A DNA stretch of 32,164 nt from Cyanobacteria bacterium SBLK (GCA_017746715.1 JAGHZQ010000071.1:1-32164); one strand, 5' to 3'. Counted from the stretch's first letter, positions 7,298 through 13,797 are shown. The notes: generated by a model from the letters alone, not told the origin. Numbers and translations: made by a program.

Positions 7298-9944
7298 TGC
7301 GGTTTCCCCTCCTTCCCTCAAACGCTTTCTCGATCGCCTCGACCGAAGCGGACTTCTGAAACGTTTGGATTTGAGCGATGAGGATATTGCCGATAGTCTT
7401 TGGTTGGCGTTGCAAATGGGAGCAGTCAAGCCCCAATATAATGAAGTTGAGGAGTCCGAAACATCTTCTCAACCTCTCGAAGTCATTCGCCAAGAGACAC
7501 CCCCCAGAGAACCCCAAGAACCTTCCATTTCGGTTTATACCGAAGAATCCACCAGAGAGGAGGAAGGGTTTTCTTCTCCGCAAGGATACCCGATTCGCGT
7601 ACCTGCTGCGCCAGCTTTACCCAATGCTTTGCAGATCGGGCGATCGCTGCGTCCTTTGATGCGAAAAGTTCCCTCTCCCACCCGCACTATTCTAGACGAG
7701 GAAGGGACGGTCGCGCGCATTGCCGAACGGGAAATTTGGATTCCGGCAACCCGACCGGAACCCGAACGGTGGTTGAATTTGGAATTAGTGGTGGAAGAGT
7801 CGCGATCGCTGTTTATTTGGCGGGAGACGATCGATGAATTGCAGCATATTTTGGAAACTCACGGCGCTTTTCGCAACGTTCGGACTTGGAGTTTGCGGGA
7901 TGCTGGGGGTCAAGAGTTGCAATTGGTACGACGGCACAAGGGAAAGAAGGGAGGGCAACGACAGCACGGACATCGAGAACTCATTCATCCGCATCGCCGG
8001 GGCGCGATCGTTCTCATTAGCGATTGTACGTCTCCCCTTTGGCAACAAGCGAGGATTCACGGTTGGTTGAGGGATTGGTCTGAGTCTGTTCCCGTGACCC
8101 TCTTGCAGCTTTTTCCCGAACGGTTGTGGGACAGTACCTATTTGGGGGCGGGAACGAAATTTTTTGCACGGGCATCGACTCCGGGGGCGATCGCGCAAAA
8201 GTTGACGTTTGAAGGACTGCCGACATGGTTGCCTGTAGATTGGCCAAACACTTTAGCGCTAACTGTTTCGACTTTAGAGCCAGATTTTTTGCAGGCATGG
8301 TCTCGGGTGGTTTCGGGATCGGGAAACGCTCGCATTCCGGCTTTTTTATTCGATTTGGAGTTGCTGCGACAGGAGAAGAGGACGGACAAAAACGAGGTGA
8401 AAACTGGAGAAGGCGATCGCTCGAGGCAACCAGAAAGGCGGGTGGAGCGGTTTTTGGCAACGGCATCTTTATCGGCGCGGCGATTGGCAGGGATGATGGC
8501 AGCCGCACCCGTGGATATGTCGGTGGTCAATCTCATTCGCGAGACCCTATTACCGGAAGCACAGACGGTTCATGTGGCAGAGGTGTACATGGGGGGATTG
8601 TTGCGGGTGGTGAAGGAGGATGCGGATGAGAAACGCCGAGTTTACGATTTTCTGCCGGGGGTGCGGAAGGTTTTGAATCGAGCACTGGGCAAGCGAGAAA
8701 CGGAACGGGTTCTCGATCGCATCTCCCAACACATTGCTAAGGAAATCGATAGTCCCATTCGCAGTTTTCGGGCTTTGCTGGCTTTGTTTCCCGAACAGAA
8801 CCGCGATCGAGTTTTACCTTTCGCACGGGTGGCATTGGGGGTTCTGGAAAATCTGGGGGGGGATTGTGCTGCGTTTGCGAGAGAGGTTAGCCCTCGTATT
8901 ATTGGCGATCGCTCTGTGGTTGCAGCACAAACAGTAGAACCCGTTGAATTTGAAGAGTCCTTTAGTTTGGCTTGGATTGAGGTTGAGGAAACCCATACTT
9001 TTGAGTTTGATGTTGCCACATTGGAAAAGCGATCGCGCTTTTTGGGATTTGGCGATCGCTGGGTCATTAAAAAAGAGCGTCGCACGGCGATCGGGTTCGT
9101 TGAGGAACTGGGGGAGGGTGTCCAAATCGAACTGATGGAAATTCCTGCTGGAACGTTCTTAATGGGGTCTCCAGAGGGCGAATTAGAGCGCAGAAGGAGC
9201 GAAAGTCCCCAACATGAGGTAAATGTCCCTTCGTTCTATATGGGGCGTTATCCGGTGACTCAGGAGCAATGGCGCGTGGTAGCAGATTGGGAACAAGTGG
9301 AGCGAGAATTAGATCCGGATCCGTCCTATTTCAAAGAAGATTATGAAAAGCAAAGTCGATGGCAAAGACCCGTAGAGAATGTTTCGTGGTTGGATGCGAA
9401 GGAATTTTGCGCCAGATTGACGCAAAGGACGGAAAAAGAATACAGGTTACCTACTGAGGCGGAATGGGAATATGCCTGTCGTGCGCCCTCTCCCCTAGCC
9501 CCTCTCCCAAAATTGGGAGAGGGGAATTATCCGCCATTTCATTTTGGGGAAACAATAACAACCGATCTAGCAAATTATCGGGGGACAGATAATAAAGACT
9601 TGGCTTGGAAAGGAAATTACGGGCGCGGTCCGAAAGGAGAATATCGAAAGCAAACAACGCCTGTAGGCTATTTCAAGGTAGCGAATGAATTTGGGCTGTA
9701 CGATATGCACGGGAATGTATGGGAGTGGTGCGAGGATGACTGGCACGAAAACTATACAGATGCACCAGTGGATGGGAGTGCATGGCTGACAGGTGATAAA
9801 GATACTACAAAAGTGTTACGGGGCGGTTCTTGGAGCCGCGATCCGAGGCTTTGCCGTTCCGCCTGTCGCAGCAGCGGCTATCGCGCGAATCGTTACTACT
9901 TCAACGGTTTTTGTATTGTGAGGTTGCCGCCGAGGACTCTTTAG
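7290..9944 (+). CDS. vWA-like (SAV_2336-type) protein fused to a DGR-diversified FGE domain
   Basis: ATG 7290 is chosen over 7284 because GGAGG lies 6 bp upstream. It gives 884 residues. Residues 1-60 are a helical adaptor and about 70-145 a Pro-rich linker. Residues 160-360 form a vWA-like core (LNLELVVEESRSLFIW, LISDCTSPLW) of the SAV_2336 type. A helical region reaches about 600, and 612-884 is a formylglycine-generating-enzyme/C-type-lectin-fold domain (MEIPAGTFLMGSP, LPTEAEWEYACR, LYDMHGNVWEWCEDDW, LRGGSW). The MIDAS-like DxSxS reads EESRS. The last 40 residues are variable repeat VR1. The FGE fold most likely serves as a binding surface rather than an oxidase. It is the recognition or effector end of the VMAP operon. 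Confidence 0.87.
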   Translation: MSDAVSPPSLKRFLDRLDRSGLLKRLDLSDEDIADSLWLALQMGAVKPQYNEVEESETSSQPLEVIRQETPPREPQEPSISVYTEESTREEEGFSSPQGYPIRVPAAPALPNALQIGRSLRPLMRKVPSPTRTILDEEGTVARIAEREIWIPATRPEPERWLNLELVVEESRSLFIWRETIDELQHILETHGAFRNVRTWSLRDAGGQELQLVRRHKGKKGGQRQHGHRELIHPHRRGAIVLISDCTSPLWQQARIHGWLRDWSESVPVTLLQLFPERLWDSTYLGAGTKFFARASTPGAIAQKLTFEGLPTWLPVDWPNTLALTVSTLEPDFLQAWSRVVSGSGNARIPAFLFDLELLRQEKRTDKNEVKTGEGDRSRQPERRVERFLATASLSARRLAGMMAAAPVDMSVVNLIRETLLPEAQTVHVAEVYMGGLLRVVKEDADEKRRVYDFLPGVRKVLNRALGKRETERVLDRISQHIAKEIDSPIRSFRALLALFPEQNRDRVLPFARVALGVLENLGGDCAAFAREVSPRIIGDRSVVAAQTVEPVEFEESFSLAWIEVEETHTFEFDVATLEKRSRFLGFGDRWVIKKERRTAIGFVEELGEGVQIELMEIPAGTFLMGSPEGELERRRSESPQHEVNVPSFYMGRYPVTQEQWRVVADWEQVERELDPDPSYFKEDYEKQSRWQRPVENVSWLDAKEFCARLTQRTEKEYRLPTEAEWEYACRAPSPLAPLPKLGEGNYPPFHFGETITTDLANYRGTDNKDLAWKGNYGRGPKGEYRKQTTPVGYFKVANEFGLYDMHGNVWEWCEDDWHENYTDAPVDGSAWLTGDKDTTKVLRGGSWSRDPRLCRSACRSSGYRANRYYFNGFCIVRLPPRTL
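9499..9524. repeat. Palindromic repeat inserted in frame in the FGE domain
   Basis: Arms CCCCTCTCCC and GGGAGAGGGG around AAAATT form a perfect 10-bp stem inside the coding sequence. It encodes the PLPKLGEG segment that the paralogous FGE protein (12158-13015) lacks; there the homologous place reads ANTKTPFHFGE. The same palindrome type is usually intergenic in cyanobacteria. Confidence 0.8.
9816..9934 (+). repeat. DGR variable repeat VR1
   Basis: This aligns without gaps to the template repeat at 11863-11981 over 119 bp. There are 18 differences: 17 at template adenines and one C-to-T at 9912 (Arg to Cys codon). Varied codons correspond to residues 843-871 of the vWA-FGE protein, where TR AAC/AAT codons read Ser, Arg, Asp, Leu, Gly, Tyr or Phe. 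The invariant 3' end (from TATTGTGAGG on) is the likely initiation-of-mutagenic-homing region. It differs from the TR version immediately after the repeat (GAGG against GAGC). Confidence 0.95.
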
Positions 9945-9973
9945 CCCTTTTCCATCTTGCCATCTTGCCTTTT

Positions 9974-9988
9974 TCCGCCGAAGGCGGA
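9974..9988 (+). promoter_or_regulatory. DNA hairpin downstream of VR1
   Basis: TCCGCC-GAA-GGCGGA forms a 6-bp stem with a GAA loop 39 bp after VR1. The identical hairpin lies 39 bp after VR2, and none follows the TR. Hairpins or cruciforms at this position are known to promote target recognition in DGR retrohoming. It could also help terminate transcription. Confidence 0.7.
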
Positions 9989-10033
9989 TCGCACCCCAAA
10001 ACCCAATTCCAATAGTTTTAACGTACTAATAAA

Positions 10034-10372
10034 TTGCAAGATTTACCGATTATCCAAAAAACCTACGATTTTATAAAATGGTACATTCCCATCTTGAACC
10101 GTCTACCGCGAGACCATCGATTTGCCTTGGGAGAGCGAATTACCAACAACCTGTACGATTTACTCGAAAATTTAATTCGCGCCCGATTTGACCGCAAAAA
10201 CAGAGCAGAACGCCTGCAAGAGATCAATACTCAACTCGACATTTTACGCTATCAGACGCGCTTGCTCTACGATTTTCAACTCATTGCCGCGCGACGTTAC
10301 GAATACGCTAATAAACAGATTGATAGTATCGGTTATGACGTGGGAGGATGGATAAAATCAGTCATCAGTTAA
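10034..10372 (+). CDS. avd: DGR accessory variability determinant (Avd, four-helix bundle)
   Basis: 112 residues from TTG 10034; no ATG is available upstream in frame. The start QDLPIIQKTYDFIKWYIPILNR is a near-signature of the bacterial Avd family. It is followed by RDHRFALGERI, YDLLENLI-x-AR and LDILRYQTRLL, then a C-terminal YEYA...GGWIKS helix. Avd forms a barrel-like pentamer of four-helix bundles that binds the DGR reverse transcriptase and template RNA and is needed for cDNA priming. It lies 89 bp after the vWA-FGE gene and is separated from the reverse transcriptase by a repeat-laden insertion (10379-10737). Length and motifs look intact. Confidence 0.93.
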   Translation: MQDLPIIQKTYDFIKWYIPILNRLPRDHRFALGERITNNLYDLLENLIRARFDRKNRAERLQEINTQLDILRYQTRLLYDFQLIAARRYEYANKQIDSIGYDVGGWIKSVIS

Positions 10373-10378
10373 CAGTTT

Positions 10379-10737
10379 CGATCCCCCCTATCCCCCCTTA
10401 TCAAGGGGCAGGGCTGTTTCATTGAAAAAAGAAAAATCTTACAATGGCTGTAAATCGTCAACCATTTGCCCCCCTAACCCCCCAACAGGTCGATTGGATA
10501 TGCTGAGGAGCGGTGCGACCCTGCTGTTCGCGAAGCGTCTCCCGAGGAGTGGGTTTCCTCAGCCAAGGAACGCGCACCAAGAGAAACCTCAGCATCCCTC
10601 AACCTCAAATCTGAGGGGAATCGGAGTCCGGAAGTCCCCCAAGGTTGGGGGATTTAGGGGGCTATGGATTTAGGGTTATCGCTTTTTTCTCTGGCCGATG
10701 AAACAACCCTGCTTTTCAAGGGGGGTTGGGGGGATCG
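10379..10737. mobile_element. MITE-like inverted-repeat element between avd and RT
   Basis: Imperfect terminal inverted repeats of about 40 bp bound this non-coding block. The left end begins CGATCCCCCC and ends GCTGTTTCAT; the right end is its complement, beginning ATGAAACAACCC and ending GGGGGGATCG. A second inverted pair lies inside (TTGCCCCCCTAACCCCCC near 10466 and GGGGGATTTAGGGGGC near 10647). No coding capacity is credible. Target-site duplications were not resolved. The element fills almost all of the 383 bp between avd and the reverse transcriptase gene. Confidence 0.7.
10488..10604. repeat. Nested palindromes (family A inside family B) within the MITE
   Basis: A family B palindrome starts GGTCGATTGG then ATGCTGAGG (10500-10508) and resumes with CCTCAGCAT (10587-10595) and CCCTCAACC. 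Its loop is interrupted by a family A palindrome (10512 GGTGCG to CGCACC 10578). The uninterrupted form of family B is at 28279-28320. Confidence 0.75.
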
Positions 10738-10755
10738 ATAACCTTTTGAAATAGA

Positions 10756-11829
10756 ATGAAACGTCACGGTAATCTATTTCCACAAATTCTAGAATGGGAG
10801 AATCTTCTCCTCGCATCCCGTCGCGCTCAAAAAGGGAAGCGATTTCGAGATAATGTCTTGGAATTTAACCATCAGCGAGAGCGCAACCTCTTCCAAATCC
10901 AAGAAGAACTTGCTAATAAAACCTATTGTCCGGGCGATTATAAAACCTTTCGGATTTACGACCCCAAACCCCGCTTAATCTCCGCCGCTCCCTATCGAGA
11001 TAGAATCGTTCACCACGCCCTCTGCAATATTATCATTCCCCTCATCGATCGCTCGTTTATTGCCGATACCTACGCCAATCGTAAAGAATACGGCACTCAT
11101 CGCGCCCTCAAACGCTTCGTTAAATTTGCGCGATCGAGTCGCTATATTTTGCAATGCGATATTCGCAAATACTTTCCCAGTATCGATCGCGAAATCCTCA
11201 AAACCGAGATTCGCCGCAAAATTAAATGTCAGGATACGCTTTGGCTTATCGAATTAATTATCGATCGCAGCAATCCTCAAGAAGAAGTCATTCATTATTT
11301 CCCCAGCGATGCTCTTTTAACTCCCTTATTGCGTCTAAAAGGCTTACCCATCGGCAACTTAACCAGTCAGTTTTTTGCCAATGTTTATCTCGATCGCTTC
11401 GACCATTTTATCAAAGAAAAACTGCAAGCCAAGAAATACCTGCGCTATGTCGATGACTTTGCTCTTTTTAGCGACGATCGCGAGTTTCTCGTTGATGCCA
11501 GAGAAGCGATCGTGGATTATTTGGCAACATTGCGCCTGCAACTTCATCCCGTGAAAAGCCAGTTATTCGAGACAGAGTACGGTGCGAGTTTTTTAGGGTT
11601 TCGCGTTTTACCCGATCGCATTCGCGTCCGTAATGATAACGTCCGACGAGGGCGATCGCGCCTCAAACAAATGCAGCGAGATTACGCCAAAGGTTTGCTC
11701 TCTCTGGGGGAAGTCATGCAACGATTGCGAAGTTGGGACGCGCATCTGCAACACGGCGACACTTACCGCTTGCGACGCTGTATTTTTGACTTTCATACCT
11801 TCTCCTGCCCTCTGATAACTGATAACTGA
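10756..11829 (+). CDS. Diversity-generating retroelement reverse transcriptase
   Basis: 357 residues from ATG 10756. The polymerase motifs are present: catalytic Asp in QCDIRKYF (D135), the DGR-diagnostic IGNLTSQ (about 199-205) in place of the QG-x-x-x-SP of group II intron enzymes, and YVDDFALF (231-234 YVDD). There is no maturase or endonuclease domain, and the length is usual for DGR enzymes. It makes cDNA from the TR transcript with adenine-directed errors, working with Avd. The extreme C-terminus (LITDN) is encoded by a heptamer repeat tract, so the original stop may have been replaced. The template repeat follows 33 bp downstream. Confidence 0.96.
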   Translation: MKRHGNLFPQILEWENLLLASRRAQKGKRFRDNVLEFNHQRERNLFQIQEELANKTYCPGDYKTFRIYDPKPRLISAAPYRDRIVHHALCNIIIPLIDRSFIADTYANRKEYGTHRALKRFVKFARSSRYILQCDIRKYFPSIDREILKTEIRRKIKCQDTLWLIELIIDRSNPQEEVIHYFPSDALLTPLLRLKGLPIGNLTSQFFANVYLDRFDHFIKEKLQAKKYLRYVDDFALFSDDREFLVDAREAIVDYLATLRLQLHPVKSQLFETEYGASFLGFRVLPDRIRVRNDNVRRGRSRLKQMQRDYAKGLLSLGEVMQRLRSWDAHLQHGDTYRLRRCIFDFHTFSCPLITDN

Positions 11830-11862
11830 CAACTGATAAACTGAAATTGGGGCGGGCATGGT

Positions 11863-11981
11863 AAACGGGGCGGTTCTTGGAACAACAATCCGAGGAATTG
11901 CCGTTCCGCCTGTCGCAACAACAACAATCGCGCGAATCGTAACAACAACAACGGTTTTCGTATTGTGAGGTTGCCGCCGAG
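11863..11981 (+). repeat. DGR template repeat (TR)
   Basis: A 119-bp non-coding template. Read in the VR frame it is packed with AAC/AAT codons: positions 7-9, 12, 19-22, 25 and 27-30 of 39 codons, plus AAA at position 1. It aligns gap-free to VR1 (9816-9934) and VR2 (12887-13005), and 32 of the 33 total differences fall on its adenines. AAY codons cannot mutate to stop codons at their adenines. The stop codon of the targets lies outside the repeat. Confidence 0.95.
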
Positions 11982-12150
11982 CACTCTGCCGTGCCAGAAC
12001 TGGCAGATGGGAATCTGTCGGGCGTGCCAAGGGAGAGTCCAGACCCGTTCCGGCGATGCAAAAGGCATCCGAAAATAAAACTGGGTCGGGTAGCTTAGTA
12101 GGGAAACCGAAACGTTACTCGGCTTTTTAAAGTCGATCGGGTGACAAGGT
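11982..12150 (+). ncRNA. Probable 3' structured part of the DGR template RNA
   Basis: No frame is convincing here. The stretch contains TGCCA-GAAC-TGGCA just after the TR and GATGC-AAAAG-GCATC (12055-12069). Other GC-rich complementary segments are also present. In characterised DGRs the RNA downstream of the TR folds and provides the site that primes cDNA synthesis with Avd and RT. Position and apparent structure suggest the same here. Its ends are not defined. Confidence 0.45.
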
Positions 12151-12157
12151 AATTGAA

Positions 12158-13015
12158 ATGGCAATTTTGACCGTAAAAAAGCGTCGAGAGCGGTGCAAAT
12201 ACTATATCGAGGATTTGGGAGATGGTATCGGCATTAAAATGGCATTCATTCCCGCAGGAACGTTCTTAATGGGGTCTCCAGAGGATGAATTAGAGCGATA
12301 CGATGATGAAAGTCCCCAACATGAGGTAAATGTTCCTTCGTTCTATATGGGGCGTTATCCGGTGACTCAGGAGCAATGGCGCGTGGTAGCAGATTGGGAG
12401 CAAGTAGAGCGAGAATTAGACCCAGACCCGTCCTATTTCAAAGAAGATTATGAAAAGCAAAGCCGATGGCAAAGACCCGTAGAGAATATTTCGTGGCTGG
12501 ATGCAAAGGAGTTTTGCGCGAGATTGACGCAAAGAACCCGAAGAGAATACGGGCTGCCAACAGAAGCAGAATGGGAATATGCCTGTCGTGCCAATACGAA
12601 AACGCCGTTCCACTTCGGGGAGACGATAACGACCAATTTAGCGAATTATCGCGGGATAGATGATGAAAAATTCAACTGGAAAGGAAACTACGGACGCGGT
12701 CCGAAAGGAGAATACCGAGAGCAAACAACGCCTGTAGGCTATTTCAAGGTAGCGAATGAATTTGGGCTGTACGATATGCACGGGAATGTATGGGAGTGGT
12801 GCGAGGATGACTGGCACGAAAACTATACAGATGCACCAGTGGATGGGAGTGCATGGCTAACAGGTGACGAAGATACTTCAAAGATACTTCGGGGCGGTTC
12901 TTGGCTCAACCATCCGAGGAATTGCCGTTCCGCCTGTCGCTTCAACCTCAATCGCGCGAATCGTCTCAACTGCATCGGTTTTCGTATTGTGAGGTTGCCG
13001 CCGAGGACTCTTTAG
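12158..13015 (+). CDS. Stand-alone FGE/C-type-lectin-fold protein, second DGR target
   Basis: 285 residues from ATG 12158. After about 25 residues the whole protein is an FGE-type domain (MAFIPAGTFLMGSP, FYMGRYPVTQEQW, LPTEAEWEYACR, LYDMHGNVWEWCEDDW, LRGGSW). It is close to identical to the C-terminal domain of the vWA-FGE protein across most of its length, and the 3' flanking DNA is also duplicated (compare 9945-10002 and 13016-13073). Residues 244-283 are variable repeat VR2. It lacks the vWA and adaptor parts, so it could compete with or complement the fused protein. The family's sulfatase-activating function is not implied. No signal peptide is visible. Confidence 0.92.
   Translation: MAILTVKKRRERCKYYIEDLGDGIGIKMAFIPAGTFLMGSPEDELERYDDESPQHEVNVPSFYMGRYPVTQEQWRVVADWEQVERELDPDPSYFKEDYEKQSRWQRPVENISWLDAKEFCARLTQRTRREYGLPTEAEWEYACRANTKTPFHFGETITTNLANYRGIDDEKFNWKGNYGRGPKGEYREQTTPVGYFKVANEFGLYDMHGNVWEWCEDDWHENYTDAPVDGSAWLTGDEDTSKILRGGSWLNHPRNCRSACRFNLNRANRLNCIGFRIVRLPPRTL
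12887..13005 (+). repeat. DGR variable repeat VR2
   Basis: This aligns gap-free to the TR with 15 differences, all at TR adenines. Varied codons read Leu, His, Phe, Cys and Ile where TR has Asn. The TR AAA codon becomes CTT here and TTA in VR1, so both targets read Leu in the LRGGSW motif. Confidence 0.96.
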
Positions 13016-13044
13016 CCCTTTTCCATCTTGCCATCTTGCCTTTT

Positions 13045-13059
13045 TCCGCCGAAGGCGGA
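13045..13059 (+). promoter_or_regulatory. DNA hairpin downstream of VR2
   Basis: The same TCCGCC-GAA-GGCGGA hairpin as after VR1, at the same 39-bp distance from the repeat end, within flanking DNA duplicated between the two target genes. It is a likely retrohoming target element. Confidence 0.7.
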
Positions 13060-13073
13060 TCGCACCCCAAAAC

Positions 13074-13127
13074 AAAAAAAGAGATGGTCTTTTTGTACCA
13101 ATCAACCGAGCCTCATCTCCATTTTTT
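13074..13127. terminator. Bidirectional intrinsic terminator between convergent operons
   Basis: GAGATG (13081-13086) pairs with CATCTC (13114-13119). The rightward copy ends in six T (13122-13127) and the leftward copy in seven T (complement of 13074-13080). It separates the rightward DGR/FGE operon from the leftward phage late operon. The right arm overlaps the stop codon of the chaperone frameshift extension. Confidence 0.6.
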
Positions 13128-13355
13128 CGCCGAGTCTTTTCGCGCTTTTTCGATCGCCTTAGCTTCGCGCTTGTCGTAAAGCTCAGACTCTTTGAGCCAA
13201 AACATGATCTCGTCGATTCCTAGGTCTAAAAGTGCTTCCATCGACCATCTCGAAACTTTAGCGATGAAAATTAAGTTGTGGGCGCATACGCCTTCAAACC
13301 CTCCCCCAGTTCGTCTCTGATTAAAGCCGAGAGCGCAATAAAATCTTCCGCCTCT
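13113..13355 (-). CDS. Putative -1 frameshift extension of the tail assembly chaperone
   Basis: After the chaperone gene (13271-13711) the -1 frame stays open to TGA at 13113-13115. It encodes a helical, charged C-terminus (MEALLDLGIDEIMFW, KESELYDKREAKAIEKAR). Mu gp41, P2 E and lambda G all make a longer form by -1 frameshifting at this genome position. Two candidate slip sites lie in the correct phase: A-AAT-TTA at 13355-13361, a canonical heptamer, and G-GGG-GAG at 13301-13307, which would preserve more of the chaperone domain. With the first, the fusion would be about 199 residues. Independent translation from ATG 13241 (42 aa) is the alternative. Confidence 0.55.
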   Translation of the reverse strand, partial: RGGRFYCALGFNQRRTGGGFEGVCAHNLIFIAKVSRWSMEALLDLGIDEIMFWLKESELYDKREAKAIEKARKDSAKKWR

Positions 13356-13711
13356 AAATTTTCTAAATCGTAGATGTCGATTTGTTTGAATTCATCCCCG
13401 ATACGACAAACTTCGCAAGCTACGACAGTCGGCCACAATTCCTCTTTTCCTGTCGCGAGACGCTTGGCATTTAAAATAGCTTTTCCTTTACGAGGACTCG
13501 TTCCTTTGCGAGCGACAAAAACAGGGAAACTGCTGTAAGGTAAGATTCCTGCTAAGTCAAAATCGTTAAGATCGTCTTTCGTCTCCGGTTTTTCCCCTTG
13601 AAAATAATCATGGGCGGAACTTCGCCCGCTTTCATTTTCAGGAGCTTGTTCGGGAGTCGCAACACCGCTCTGTTTTTTATCCATTTCTTGAACTTCTTGT
13701 AATGCGCTCAT
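13271..13711 (-). CDS. Phage tail assembly chaperone (Mu gp41 / P2 E-like position)
   Basis: 146 residues from ATG 13711. The N-terminal 45 residues are polar and probably disordered. The core reads FDLAGILPYSSFPVFVARK, then a segment with IGDEFKQIDIYDLENL and EDFIALSALIRDEL, in the style of tail chaperones. The call relies mainly on position directly after the tube gene and on the overlapping -1 frame, as in Mu, P2 and lambda. Such proteins coat the tape measure protein during tail assembly; that gene is not found downstream. Spacing to the tube gene is 86 bp and includes a heptamer tract and a palindrome. Confidence 0.65.
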   Translation of the reverse strand: MSALQEVQEMDKKQSGVATPEQAPENESGRSSAHDYFQGEKPETKDDLNDFDLAGILPYSSFPVFVARKGTSPRKGKAILNAKRLATGKEELWPTVVACEVCRIGDEFKQIDIYDLENLEAEDFIALSALIRDELGEGLKAYAPTT

Positions 13712-13741
13712 AATTAATTGACTGGTGACTGGTGACTGGTT

Positions 13742-13786
13742 CGATGCGCGTTCCCTAGGCGAGGAAACCTCGCCGGGGTCGCATCG
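13742..13786. repeat. Palindromic repeat, family A
   Basis: The outer stem CGATGCG/CGCATCG encloses CGTTCCCTA, the inner stem GGCGAGG-AAA-CCTCGCC, and GGGGT. The layout is the same as at 27012-27054. It lies between the tail tube and chaperone genes. Confidence 0.8.
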
Positions 13787-13797
13787 CTGGTGACTGA

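Noticed and set aside
7785..9125. Reverse-strand and other-frame open frames inside the vWA-FGE gene (for example 8017-8508 and 8642-9085)
   Set aside because: They are shadows of a well-supported 884-residue gene and have Arg/Ser-rich, non-protein-like composition.
10422..10673. Open frame between avd and RT
   Set aside because: It runs entirely through the MITE and nested palindromes; its product is Pro/Arg-rich with no domain.
10756..11829. Group II intron or retron reverse transcriptase
   Set aside because: No maturase domain, no domain V/VI-like RNA, and no retron msr/msd. The IGNLTSQ motif, Avd neighbour and TR/VR pairs identify a DGR.
11608..12164. Reverse-strand open frames across the template repeat
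   Set aside because: They are overlapping frames through the asparagine-codon-rich TR and its RNA spacer, with no start signals or family features.
12158..13015. Functional sulfatase-activating (formylglycine-generating) enzyme
   Set aside because: No sulfatase lies nearby, and the C-terminus is a DGR variable repeat. The fold is used as a C-type-lectin-like scaffold in such systems.
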